DNA of 64,000 nt from Rosistilla ulvae. GTDB taxonomy: Bacteria > Planctomycetota > Planctomycetia > Pirellulales > Pirellulaceae. This document shows, piece by piece, positions 39,732 through 47,439 of this stretch. The position numbers and the translations under genes were made by a program. The notes under the pieces were generated by a model. That model was not told where the DNA came from and searched no databases. It saw only the letters and a list, made by a program, of their open reading frames with translations. How positions within the stretch are numbered: position 1 is the stretch's first letter; each line of letters begins with the position of its first letter. The DNA lies in assembly GCF_007741475.1 (NCBI RefSeq), contig NZ_CP036261.1:6883798-6947797 (forward strand), written 5' to 3'.

Positions 39732-40795
39732 GCGCCGAAGTTTCCCCGATGCCCGTGCGATCGCGCGTCGCAGCAGTTCCCGCGGCGCGGGATCAGGCCA
39801 GCGGTTTCCTGTTCTCGCCGCTGATCGATCTGCTGTTCATCGCCAACATCTGCTGGCCGTTGATCCTGTTTATCGATGGTTTCGGCGGCGCGACGACGCA
39901 TCAGAGCCTCACGTTTTGGCAGATCTACTTTATCACCACGCCGCATCGATGGATCACGTTGGTTCTCGTGGGTCTGGACAAAAAGAAGACAGCCGACCGG
40001 CGAGGGCTCTTTATCGGACTGGCGCTAGCGATCGTTGCCGGTTGTTTGTGTCTGCGATTCGGAACCGGCACGCTGTTGTGCCTGGGCGTGATCGATTACA
40101 TCTGGAACGCCTGGCACTTTTCGTCTCAACATCACGGCATCTATCGGATCTACCAGCGTCGACAACCGCAGCATCGCGATAACGGAGCGTCTTGGGGCGA
40201 GAAGGCGTTGTTTCGTGGATTCGTGTTGTATGTGATCGCTCGCGTGGCCGGGTGGGGATGGACCGAGGGACCCTTTCCCGGATCGGATGCCTTCGCGCCG
40301 CTGGATCTGATCGTTGCCGGCATCCCGCTCTACTTCGTGCTGCGGCAGTTGTTCCAGATGCATTCGCTAGCCGCTTCAGGTATCGCCAGCTTTGCCTACC
40401 TGGCCAGCATGATGGGGTTGTTCACCGCGATGTTGTACGCAAGCCATCTGCAAGACAGTCAATTGGTTCTCCGCCTCGCCTTGGCGTCGGCGATCTTCCA
40501 TTCGCTGGAATACCTGGCGATCGTCACCTGGAGCGTGCAGCAGTCGCGAGGCAAGACCGCGAGTGCTGGCGAAGCCCAGCCTGGCGTGTTCGCTTATCTG
40601 GCCGGGATGTGGATGCTGTTCTTGGTCGCGTTTGTAGTGCTGATCGGCGTGGGCAATTACCTGTTGTCACGCGGTTACTTTGAGGTCTGGTTGTTGGTCA
40701 ACATGATCGTTGCCTTTTGGCACTATTGTTTCGACGGCCTGATCTGGAAGTCGCCCAAACGATCCCGCGCGGACCTGGCGGTGGAGGCTGCATGA
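39728..40795 (+). CDS. Polytopic membrane protein, unknown function
   Basis: The 355-residue protein begins with TTG overlapping the cytochrome stop and shows about eight or nine hydrophobic helices, such as 'LIDLLFIANICWPLILFI', 'LALAIVAGCLCLRFGTGTLL' and 'YLAGMWMLFLVAFVVLIG'. Histidines occur in loops and helix ends ('NAWHFSSQHHGIYRIYQ', 'FWHYCFDG'), which could bind haem or metal. Its stop overlaps the next start (ATGA). Position between a multihaem cytochrome and a TPR protein suggests a membrane partner of the cytochrome, but this is inference. I do not recognise the family. Confidence 0.75.
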   Translation: MSAEVSPMPVRSRVAAVPAARDQASGFLFSPLIDLLFIANICWPLILFIDGFGGATTHQSLTFWQIYFITTPHRWITLVLVGLDKKKTADRRGLFIGLALAIVAGCLCLRFGTGTLLCLGVIDYIWNAWHFSSQHHGIYRIYQRRQPQHRDNGASWGEKALFRGFVLYVIARVAGWGWTEGPFPGSDAFAPLDLIVAGIPLYFVLRQLFQMHSLAASGIASFAYLASMMGLFTAMLYASHLQDSQLVLRLALASAIFHSLEYLAIVTWSVQQSRGKTASAGEAQPGVFAYLAGMWMLFLVAFVVLIGVGNYLLSRGYFEVWLLVNMIVAFWHYCFDGLIWKSPKRSRADLAVEAA

Positions 40796-42030
40796 TGTCG
40801 CCGGTTCAACCTGCCGTTAGAATGTTACTCCCCCACGCGGTCGCGTTGCTCGCGGTCGCCTCGTCGGTCGGTCTGCTGTTGCAATGGCGGACGCCAGCCG
40901 GCGATGCGATCCTCGTTTTTGCGCGAGTCGACGTTTTGGTGTGCTCGCTATTTTTGAGTCTTCCGTTGGCGTTGGAGTTACTGCGCCGTGGGCGTTCCGC
41001 TTCGCTGGGGATTAGCGCCGCGGCGATGTTCTGCGGCTGGGGGAGCGCCGTCGCGCTGATGGTTTGGGCCAGCAGTACCCCGCCGCGCGGTGAGATCAGC
41101 GAGTGGAGTCTCGTTGCGATTCGGGGAGCGATCGGTTTGTGTGTGGCTAGCGGTTCGGTTGGTTTTGCGAACCTGGTCGCTCGCCTCGCTGGCGATCGTC
41201 GCAAGCGCGACCAGCCACAGTCGTTTCACGGCGCTATCGAACGCGTCGTTTCGGCGTGGCCGCGTCGGGCGATCTTTGCGGGGCTGTGGATCTTGGTTCC
41301 CGCAGTTTACGCGCACGCGGTCGCCACCGACTTACAGAAAGCGTTGACCGAATCGCTGCAGAACCAGCGGATTGCGTTGGCCGCGCGACAAGCGGATCAA
41401 TTGAGTCAGCTGGCGCCAACGCAAACGATTGACGGGACTCCGCTTGTGACTCTGTTGCCGCAGTTGCAACAGCGACGCACTCAATTGATCGATCAACTGG
41501 CAACCGCGACGGAGCCGACTTCGTTGGGAGAGCTTGCCCAGCAGATCACGACGCTGGTCCAATTGGAACGCCACGACGAAGCGCTGCGGCGGATCGAGCC
41601 GTTGACCCGCGGAGCCAACTTCCATCCGGTGGCCCTCGATTATCAGGGGCTCTGTTTCCAGCGGATGGAGCGGCCCGAAGAGAGCATGGCGGCTTACCGG
41701 CGGTCGCTGGAGTTCTGGATGTCGCAGCCCGATGGCGATGCCAAGCGGTCGGGACTGGTCAGCGGATACAAAGGTGTTGGATTCGCCGCCCGGCGACTGC
41801 AGATGCGATTGCTGGAAGAGCAGGCGTATCAGCAGCTTGTCGAAATCGCACCGACTGGCGAGCATCACTTTCTGTTGGCCCAGTGTTATCGCGAGCATCA
41901 AAAGACGCGGCTGGCGGCCGAGCAATTTAGGGCCGCGATGCAGCAAGATCCAAGCATGCAAAGTCAGATCGAAGCGATCCTGGCGACGCTGTCGATGGAT
42001 CATTTTAGTTGTCTGAGCGTCCCGCGATGA
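40792..42030 (+). CDS. Membrane protein with C-terminal TPR-like repeats
   Basis: From the ATG at 40792 (4-nt overlap with the previous gene) the protein has 412 residues. Four hydrophobic helices cover about 10-190 ('MLLPHAVALLAVASSVGLLL', 'RAIFAGLWILVPAVYAHAV'). The soluble part (about 195-405) has a coiled segment and then TPR-like pairs of helices ('HPVALDYQGLCFQRMERPEE', 'HHFLLAQCYREHQKTRLAAE'). TPR proteins serve as assembly platforms; here it may help assemble or tether the cytochrome. A longer frame from 40717 lies inside the previous gene and is rejected. It closes the operon. Confidence 0.78.
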   Translation: MMSPVQPAVRMLLPHAVALLAVASSVGLLLQWRTPAGDAILVFARVDVLVCSLFLSLPLALELLRRGRSASLGISAAAMFCGWGSAVALMVWASSTPPRGEISEWSLVAIRGAIGLCVASGSVGFANLVARLAGDRRKRDQPQSFHGAIERVVSAWPRRAIFAGLWILVPAVYAHAVATDLQKALTESLQNQRIALAARQADQLSQLAPTQTIDGTPLVTLLPQLQQRRTQLIDQLATATEPTSLGELAQQITTLVQLERHDEALRRIEPLTRGANFHPVALDYQGLCFQRMERPEESMAAYRRSLEFWMSQPDGDAKRSGLVSGYKGVGFAARRLQMRLLEEQAYQQLVEIAPTGEHHFLLAQCYREHQKTRLAAEQFRAAMQQDPSMQSQIEAILATLSMDHFSCLSVPR

Positions 42031-42123
42031 GCGTGCTTTCCGGGGGGGATCCATCCCCGCCGCGGAAGATGCTGCGTTCGCGAATCGGCCGACCAACCGC
42101 AAGCTGCCACGCGAGATCAGCGA

Positions 42124-42151
42124 TTGACTGTCGCAGGGCCGCTGTTAGAAT
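42124..42151 (+). promoter_or_regulatory. Sigma70-like promoter of the cobalamin riboswitch transcript
   Basis: A -35 box TTGACT (42124-42129) and a -10 box TAGAAT (42146-42151) are separated by 16 nt. Predicted initiation near 42158 falls exactly at the first base-paired position of the riboswitch P1 stem, which supports both calls. Confidence 0.75.
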
Positions 42152-42156
42152 CGACC

Positions 42157-42355
42157 GCGACATGGGTGCCGGGCGTCGACTTGTGGTCCGCTCGGAGAAT
42201 AGGGAAAACGGTGCAAATCCGTTGCGGTCCCGCCGCTGTAACCGGGGACGAGGCTTAACTCACTGCCACTGTGACCGATGCGATCATGAAGATCGCGGTT
42301 GCGGGAAGGCATAAGCCGAGGCTGAACCGGGAGCCAGAAGACCTGCCCAGCTGTC
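42157..42355 (+). promoter_or_regulatory. Cobalamin (B12) riboswitch
   Basis: The stretch has the ordered conserved blocks of the adenosylcobalamin aptamer: 'gaatagggaaaacggtgcaaa' (P3-side block, about 42196-42216), then 'tcccgccgctgtaacc' (about 42228-42243), 'gccact' with 'gcgggaaggc' (L5-side, about 42265 and 42301) and the B12 box 'agccagaagacctgccca' (about 42332-42349). P1 closes by gacatggg (42159-42166) with ccca/tgtc (42346-42349, 42352-42355). The next gene on the strand is the DUF1559 copy 3, 192 nt downstream. I see no convincing intrinsic terminator between them, so the mechanism may be translational or use a weaker hairpin. Such RNAs normally repress B12 synthesis or uptake genes when cobalamin is plentiful. 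Confidence 0.93.
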
Positions 42356-42547
42356 ATCGCACAATAGCGTCGTACCCTCGGGGAACAGGGAGCGGACGTG
42401 ATTTTTCAGACGCGCTCGCGCTGCAACGGCACTGGCCGGCAATCGTGCGAGCGACGAAAGATCTCGATCTTCGCTCATGCTCTGTGCCGGTAGGGGCTGC
42501 GAACCGTAGAGCCACCGTGGCAGTCGGCTCGAAAGATCTTTCCATCC

Positions 42548-43441
42548 ATGAAAATGAACAACACGCGCCGCGCCGGCTTCACGCTGGTCGAACTGCTGGT
42601 CGTGATCGCAATCATCGGCATCCTAGTTGGATTGCTGTTACCCGCCGTGCAACAAGCCCGTGAAGCAGCTCGCCGCATGCAGTGCAAAAACCGACTGAAA
42701 CAGATCGCATTGGCGCTGCATAATTATGCCGACACCTACCGCGAGACGATGATCCCCTACGTCGTCGAAGATCAAGCCCGGATCAATTACTTGGCGACCT
42801 ACTCGGGAGCTCAGGGCAAGGCACAGTTCTGGTTCGGAACCGTCGACTACGACCAACCCGATCCGAACCAACAACTCGATTACACCCAAGGCCCTTTGGC
42901 CCCGTTCATCGAGACCAGCTACACATCGTTCCAATGCCCCGACTTTGGCCCCGGCCAGATGGACACCGTCAAATACGGCTTGCCCGCGTCGGGCTTTGGA
43001 TTCAACGGCTACAACCTCTCGCGGTCCTCGGGGGTCGATTGGTTGCCGCCAACTTACGCCGCGGTCCCCAATCCCGAACCGATGGTCCGCCGTTTTGCCG
43101 AGGTCCGTTCGATGAGTGCAACAGTCGCTTTTGCCGACAGCGCCCAAGTCAAACTTGTCTCCTTCTCGCCGCCAGCTTACAGCTTTGAAGAGAACTGGTT
43201 GTTGGACCCTCCCAGCCACAACTTCCCCAACGTTCACTTCCGCCATCACGGCGCAGCGAACGTTGCCTTCCTGGACGGACACGTCGAATCGCGGCAGCGA
43301 CATTTCAAGATCGATGTCCCCGGCACCAACTACATGTCAGCCGAACAAGCCGCACTAATCGACGAGAAAAAGCTGGGTTATGTCAGCGGCGGACACTTGG
43401 ACGATCCTGCGTTGCAAGACGAACTGTACGATCGCGAGTAG
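42548..43441 (+). CDS. DUF1559 pseudopilin-like protein, copy 3, downstream of a B12 riboswitch
   Basis: The 297-residue protein begins at '[19 protein letters not shown]', with the pilin-type cleavage site and the DUF1559 motif '[19 protein letters not shown]'; the ATG two codons later is the alternative start. The middle is unlike copies 1 and 2 and rich in Tyr, Phe and Pro. The DUF1559 end motif is present as '[18 protein letters not shown]'. It is the first gene after the cobalamin riboswitch and is followed after 58 nt by a small lipoprotein. Surface display and a link to corrinoid supply are inference from position; no corrinoid-binding motif was seen. Confidence 0.93.
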   Translation: MKMNNTRRAGFTLVELLVVIAIIGILVGLLLPAVQQAREAARRMQCKNRLKQIALALHNYADTYRETMIPYVVEDQARINYLATYSGAQGKAQFWFGTVDYDQPDPNQQLDYTQGPLAPFIETSYTSFQCPDFGPGQMDTVKYGLPASGFGFNGYNLSRSSGVDWLPPTYAAVPNPEPMVRRFAEVRSMSATVAFADSAQVKLVSFSPPAYSFEENWLLDPPSHNFPNVHFRHHGAANVAFLDGHVESRQRHFKIDVPGTNYMSAEQAALIDEKKLGYVSGGHLDDPALQDELYDRE

Positions 43442-43499
43442 GCACGCCAGCCCGCCGAGTTCCTATTCGCACCCAACGCCTTCCCTGGAAGTTCGATCG

Positions 43500-43835
43500 A
43501 TGTCCGCCAAAGTAAACATCCGCCAAGCTGCCGCCTGCCTATTTCTGCTAACTGCAATCGGCTGCGGCGAGACCGCACCGCCGGTCGCCGAGGTCACTCA
43601 ATCGGTCTACGTCGACATCGACACGATGCAAGCGGTTGTCGCCGACACCGTCATGCAAACTCCCGCCGTCCACCCGGTCACCGGCAAACGGACATTGCAA
43701 CCGGCACTCTATTGCCCAAAGTGCCAGCAGTGGCACGCGATCCCATCGGTCGAACAGATCAACCGAAAACCAGGCGCCACCCGCTGCCCCAAGACCGGCG
43801 CCGAAATGACCGCCGACGGCCCTTGGCCCGAATAG
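43500..43835 (+). CDS. Small lipoprotein with Cys-rich C-terminal half, downstream of DUF1559 copy 3
   Basis: From the ATG at 43500 the protein has 111 residues: a lipobox signal ('CLFLLTAIGCG', Cys near 22) and a mature part with 'YCPKCQQWH' and a later Cys ('ATRCPKTGAEM'). The CxxC and the further Cys/His could bind a metal or a corrin, but a two-Cys zinc knuckle is also possible. An upstream extension of the frame overlaps the DUF1559 gene and is not used. It is the second gene after the riboswitch, 58 nt behind copy 3, probably co-transcribed. I know no named family for it. Confidence 0.75.
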   Translation: MSAKVNIRQAAACLFLLTAIGCGETAPPVAEVTQSVYVDIDTMQAVVADTVMQTPAVHPVTGKRTLQPALYCPKCQQWHAIPSVEQINRKPGATRCPKTGAEMTADGPWPE

Positions 43836-43877
43836 CGTTCGGCGGCCAATGGACTGCGAAGCGGCCCCAGAAGGTAG

Positions 43878-43986
43878 CCGGTGGTTTGAGCGCAGCGAAT
43901 ACCACCGGAACGAATCGCGAAATCGAACGCCGTCCCCGACGGGGGCGCACATCGATCTGCGATCCCTTCGGGGACGGGTTGCGTTC
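43878..43986. repeat. REP-like palindromes between the riboswitch operon and the toxin-antitoxin module
   Basis: Two inverted repeats follow each other: ccggtggt (43878-43885) with accaccgg (43901-43908), loop 15; and cgtccccg (43931-43938) with cggggacg (43979-43986). The first, with its 'tttgagcgcagcgaata' loop, looks like a dispersed intergenic palindrome; a genome-wide count would decide. No gene is seen in 43836-44136. Confidence 0.65.
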
Positions 43987-44090
43987 CACATATTCGCAGA
44001 TAGCAAGTGGCGGATCGACCATCCAGTAGAACGATTTGCTAGGATATACCCGTGGAGAAAGGGCAGGCCCGGGGGACAGAAGTTCCCAAA

Positions 44091-44109
44091 ACGGGAACTT
44101 TCACATTGA
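44091..44109. promoter_or_regulatory. Palindrome upstream of higB, candidate autoregulatory operator
   Basis: A perfect 7-bp inverted repeat agttccc-aaaac-gggaact ends 27 nt before the toxin start. Antitoxins with a helix-turn-helix usually repress their own operon through such palindromes. Just after it, ttgact (44106-44111) and gataat (44129-44134), 17 nt apart, resemble a sigma70 promoter, but transcription would then begin inside the toxin start region. Confidence 0.5.
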
Positions 44110-44136
44110 CTTCGCCCAGGGAGCAACCGATAATTC

Positions 44137-44430
44137 ATGAGGATCATCGCCCGCAAAACCTTGGTCGAGTTCTGGACGAAATACCCTCGGGCTGAGGAGC
44201 AACTGAAGGCCTGGTATGCAGAAGCCGACGCAGCCAGCTGGACCTCGCCTGCCGACGTCAAAGCCAAGTATGGCAACGCAAGCATCCTCAAGGACGGACG
44301 AGTTGTGTTCAATATCTGCGGCAACGGTTACCGATTGGTCGCCTGGATCAAATACGAGTACTACACCGTCTATATCCGCTTCATTGGAACGCATGCAGAA
44401 TATGACAAAATCGACGCGCAAAAGGTCTGA
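44137..44430 (+). CDS. higB: HigB-type mRNA interferase toxin
   Basis: The 97-residue protein fits the HigB toxin family of the RelE superfamily: N-terminal 'MRIIARKTLVEFW' and 'LKAWYAEADAASWTSPADVKA', the core strand 'VFNICGNGYRLVAWIKYEYYTVYIRFIGTHAEYDKID' (shown here only to locate it near 55-92; key residues Arg65, Tyr and His82 area). HigB cleaves mRNA on the ribosome. Toxin first, antitoxin second and overlapping is the usual higBA order. The start at 44137 matches the family. No Shine-Dalgarno is visible. Confidence 0.93.
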   Translation: MRIIARKTLVEFWTKYPRAEEQLKAWYAEADAASWTSPADVKAKYGNASILKDGRVVFNICGNGYRLVAWIKYEYYTVYIRFIGTHAEYDKIDAQKV

Positions 44431-44821
44431 GCCATTACATCCAAGGCTCATCAAGTCGGCCGCGGAGCATGATCGCGCGCTCGCCCGAGTCGAAGAACTG
44501 TTCACCGCAAAGCCGGGCACAGCCGAAGGCGACGAGCTAGAGCTCTGGTTGCTACTCATCGGCGCTTATGAGAGCAAGGAGTTCCCGATCGATTTGCCCG
44601 ACCCCATCGAAGCGATCCGTTTTCGGATGGAGCAGGGAAACCTTAAGCAAAAAGACCTGGTGCCAATCTTTGGCAGCAAGGGCAAAGTGTCCGAAGTCCT
44701 CAACGGCAAACGAGAGCTTTCGCTGACGATGATTCGAAATCTAGTCAACCAGCTGGGCATTCCCGCTGAAGTCCTGCTGCAGCAGCGAACCGCTAAGATG
44801 TCGCCTTCGCTGAGCGAATGA
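44402..44821 (+). CDS. higA: HigA-type antitoxin (helix-turn-helix)
   Basis: From the ATG at 44402 the protein has 139 residues and overlaps higB by 29 nt in another frame; the ATG at 44393 is the alternative. The C-terminal half contains an XRE-like helix-turn-helix ('QGNLKQKDLVPIFGSKGKVSEVLNGKRELSLTMI' region, about 76-110) with 'IPAEVLL' after it, as in HigA antitoxins that also bind DNA. The N-terminal half would bind the toxin. Upstream frame extension inside higB is unlikely to be translated. Likely binds the palindrome at 44091-44109. Confidence 0.9.
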   Translation: MTKSTRKRSEPLHPRLIKSAAEHDRALARVEELFTAKPGTAEGDELELWLLLIGAYESKEFPIDLPDPIEAIRFRMEQGNLKQKDLVPIFGSKGKVSEVLNGKRELSLTMIRNLVNQLGIPAEVLLQQRTAKMSPSLSE

Positions 44822-44861
44822 ATGGTCTAGCGACGAACGGAGTTATCTCAGTGTTCCGGAT

Positions 44862-45061
44862 GCCGGGCCGAAGGCCCGGCGATTTGCCTTGCCCAGGCCA
44901 ACGGCCTGGGAACACATCGCGCCCAGGCACCGCGAGGGCCAACGGTCCGGCGATTTGTTCGCCGATCGATCCGAACGCAACAAATTGCCGGGCCATTGGC
45001 CCTACCGATCGGATGCTACGATCACCATTCCCAGGCCGTTGGCCTGGGCTAGGCAAATTGC
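44862..45061. repeat. Nested palindromic repeat cluster with about 33-bp inverted arms
   Basis: The stretch holds perfect hairpins gccgggcc-gaa-ggcccggc (44862-44880), cccaggcc-aac-ggcctggg (44892-44910), gggcca-t-tggccc (44990-45002) and cccaggcc-gtt-ggcctggg (45030-45048). The arm 44881-44913 is repeated inverted at 45028-45061 with only a few differences, and an inner pair (44946-44961 with 44977-44992) is nested in it. This looks like a BIME/REP-type or MITE-like element; the rest of 44822-45125 holds no gene. Confidence 0.8.
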
Positions 45062-45125
45062 TGGAGCTTCGCCCCGCCAAACCCAACCAGGCTCCAAACG
45101 TTCCGACGGCCATTGGACCGGAGCT

Positions 45126-46019
45126 CTAAAACCGCGATTGACGGCTGGCGAGGTATTCCGTGAGGGCTTTGTCGAAGGGCATGCTGGTGTCCAGCGGCAC
45201 GTAATCGACTCGCAACTTGCTGCACCGCTCGCGATAGCCTTCGCGAAACTCTTCGATCGCTTCCAGGTAATCCTGGCGGATCTCGGTCGCATCGACAGGC
45301 ATCTTTTGTCCCGTTTCGGGATCCTCGAATTCGACGGGCCCATCGTACGGGAAATGGACTTCGGATTCGTCCAAGATGTGAAACAGAATCACGTCGTGCC
45401 CGGCGTGTCGCAATTGCGCAAGGGCTCGATAAACCGGCTCGGGATCACCCAGCAGATCGGAGAAGATCATCAACAGACTGCGGTGTGGCAACATCGCCGC
45501 GACGCGGTGCAAGCTGTCGCCGAGGTCGGTCTCCCCTTCGGGCTTCAGCCGCGAAAGCTGGGCCAACAGATCGGTCACCTGGCTGCGACGACTGCGGGCC
45601 GGCAGATTCGCTCGCAACTTGTCACTGAACGTCAGCAGCCCCACCGGATCCTGCTGCATGATCATCAGATAGCAGAGCGACGCGGCCAGGCAGATCGAAT
45701 ATTCAAACTTCGAAAACTGCTGGCGATGCGTAAACCCCATCGATCGACTGAGGTCCATCATCAGATAGCCTGTCAGATTCGTTTCCGATTCGTATCGTTT
45801 GACGTAATACTTGTCGGTCTTGGCGTAGACCAGCCAATCGATCGTCTTGGGGTCGTCCCCTTTGCTGTAGCGGCGATGCTCGCTGAACTCGACCGAAAAC
45901 CCGTGGTATGGGCTGGCGTGCAGGCCCTGCAAAAAACCGCGAACGACCATCTGAGCGCGTAGATCCAGACGCTTGATCTGGTTCAGAACTTCCGGCTTCA
46001 GATAGCTTTCGGCGGACAT
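45126..46019 (-). CDS. DUF58 protein with VWA-like MIDAS motif
   Basis: The 297-residue protein carries the DUF58 signature 'GDDPKTIDWLVYAKTDKYYVKRYE' (about 57-80), preceded by 'RGFLQGLHASPYHGFSVEF'. A von Willebrand A-like fold follows with a MIDAS pattern 'DLSRSMG' (DxSxS). DUF58 proteins are the usual partners of MoxR ATPases, acting in assembly or metal insertion for other complexes. It lies 23 nt downstream of moxR on the same strand and is the last gene of the operon; the BatA/BatB-type membrane VWA genes that often follow are missing here and replaced by palindromic repeats. Confidence 0.9.
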   Translation of the reverse strand: MSAESYLKPEVLNQIKRLDLRAQMVVRGFLQGLHASPYHGFSVEFSEHRRYSKGDDPKTIDWLVYAKTDKYYVKRYESETNLTGYLMMDLSRSMGFTHRQQFSKFEYSICLAASLCYLMIMQQDPVGLLTFSDKLRANLPARSRRSQVTDLLAQLSRLKPEGETDLGDSLHRVAAMLPHRSLLMIFSDLLGDPEPVYRALAQLRHAGHDVILFHILDESEVHFPYDGPVEFEDPETGQKMPVDATEIRQDYLEAIEEFREGYRERCSKLRVDYVPLDTSMPFDKALTEYLASRQSRF

Positions 46020-46042
46020 TGGGTTTCGAACCTAACGGTGGA

Positions 46043-47071
46043 TCATTGAGCGAACTTGGGGGCTTCGGGAACGGGGACGTCTTTGATCAGTCGAGCGACC
46101 AAGTCGTCGGTCGTCACCCCTTCGGCCTGGGCCTGGAAGTTCGTGCTGACGCGATGCCGCAGGATCGGAACGGCCACGTGCCGCATATCGTCGATGTCGA
46201 CGCTGAAGCGTCCATCCATCGCGGCGATCGCTTTGCCACCGTTGATCAGAAACTGACCAGCTCGCGGACCAGCACCCCAGTCGACCATCTCCTTGATGTA
46301 ATCGGGAGCCGACGGATCGCGAGGCCGCGTGGCGCGGACCAACATCGATGCGTATTTGATCGCATACGGGCTGACCGCCACGCTTTGCACCAACTTCTGC
46401 ACGTTCAGAATCGCCCGCCCCGACAGGACCTTGTTCGGTACCACGATCTCGCCGCGGGTGGAGTTGGTCAGGATCTGTTCCTCCTCAGCCGCCGACGGAT
46501 AGTCGACTTTGATGTTGAACATGAAGCGATCCAGTTGAGCTTCGGGCAACGGATACGTTCCCTCTTGCTCGACAGGGTTCTGCGTGGCGATCGTAAAAAA
46601 CGGATCGGGCAGACTGTAAGTCGTATTGCCGACACTGACCTCGCGTTCCTGCATCGCTTGCAGCAACGCCGCTTGGGTCTTGGGCGGAGTCCGGTTGATC
46701 TCGTCGGCCAACAAGACGTTGGTGAAGATCGGCCCTTCCATAAAGCGGAATTCGCGGCGGCCGTTCGGGTCCTCCTCCATCACGTTGGTGCCGGTGATGT
46801 CCGACGGCATCAGGTCGGGAGTAAACTGGACCCGCTTGAAATCGACGTCCAAGATCTTCGCAAGCGTGCTGACCATCAGCGTCTTAGCCAGGCCGGGAAC
46901 ACCTTCTAACAGACAGTGGCCGCGAGTGAAGATCGCCGCCAGCAATTGCTCGACAACCTCGTTCTGCCCCACGATCACCTTGCTCAATTCCTGCCGCATC
47001 GTCTGTTGATGCTGAGCGAATTCTCGCAGCACGTCGCCCAGGTTGCGTGGCTTGTTGGTTGGAGTGTTCAT
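46043..47071 (-). CDS. MoxR-family AAA+ ATPase
   Basis: The 342-residue protein shows the AAA+ core: Walker A '[11 protein letters not shown]' (about 55-65), Walker B '[19 protein letters not shown]' (about 120-138), sensor 1 '[20 protein letters not shown]' region and a C-terminal lid with '[26 protein letters not shown]'. These are typical of MoxR/RavA chaperone-like ATPases that activate partner proteins with VWA domains. It is followed by a DUF58 gene, its normal partner. The client is unknown; the genes upstream in the operon do not reveal it. Confidence 0.95.
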   Translation of the reverse strand: MNTPTNKPRNLGDVLREFAQHQQTMRQELSKVIVGQNEVVEQLLAAIFTRGHCLLEGVPGLAKTLMVSTLAKILDVDFKRVQFTPDLMPSDITGTNVMEEDPNGRREFRFMEGPIFTNVLLADEINRTPPKTQAALLQAMQEREVSVGNTTYSLPDPFFTIATQNPVEQEGTYPLPEAQLDRFMFNIKVDYPSAAEEEQILTNSTRGEIVVPNKVLSGRAILNVQKLVQSVAVSPYAIKYASMLVRATRPRDPSAPDYIKEMVDWGAGPRAGQFLINGGKAIAAMDGRFSVDIDDMRHVAVPILRHRVSTNFQAQAEGVTTDDLVARLIKDVPVPEAPKFAQ

Positions 47072-47104
47072 GCGGCGTACCTGCCTGAGGGTTGGGTGGT
47101 TCCG

Positions 47105-47437
47105 TTACTCTTTCGCCAGCGACTTGACGAATTCCACGAAGATCTCGATCTGCTTGGGCGAATCGGTCCGATCGACAACGCGGTACAAATGCTTGGCGGT
47201 GCCCGACTGCTTGCCGTCCAACGGAACTCCGCCCGCCAACAGGTCGCCGATCGTGCCGCCACCGGTCGTCTTCAGCGTCCGCCCGATCTTGCCACCTTGA
47301 GTCATCGCCCAAAAGGTAGTCGCGGCGTTGGTGCTGTCGCGATCGGTCGCCACGTCGGATCGAACCGTGTCGCCTTGCAGCGGTCCGTCGCGGAAGTGAA
47401 AGATGATCACGCCACCTTCGATTTGATTCACAGTCAT
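47105..47437 (-). CDS. Conserved-looking small protein, unknown function
   Basis: From the ATG at 47437, two bases after the stop of the methyltransferase-like gene, the protein has 110 residues. It begins 'MTVNQIEGGVIIFHFRDGPL' and ends 'IEIFVEFVKSLAKE'; the middle has 'GGGTIGDLLAGGVPLDG'. There is no signal peptide or membrane helix, so it is probably cytosolic. The tight spacing (2 nt before, 33 nt to moxR) supports a real gene. I do not recognise a family. A longer frame to 47485 would overlap the upstream gene. Confidence 0.7.
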   Translation of the reverse strand: MTVNQIEGGVIIFHFRDGPLQGDTVRSDVATDRDSTNAATTFWAMTQGGKIGRTLKTTGGGTIGDLLAGGVPLDGKQSGTAKHLYRVVDRTDSPKQIEIFVEFVKSLAKE

Positions 47438-47439
47438 AT

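Noticed and set aside
42009-42314. 101-codon frame across the promoter and riboswitch
   Set aside because: It runs through the conserved aptamer; the RNA structure explains the sequence better.
44816-45129. Plus- and minus-strand frames of about 100 codons over the palindromic cluster
   Set aside because: They are made by the GC-rich palindromes and show repeated Pro/Gly/Arg runs, not a protein.
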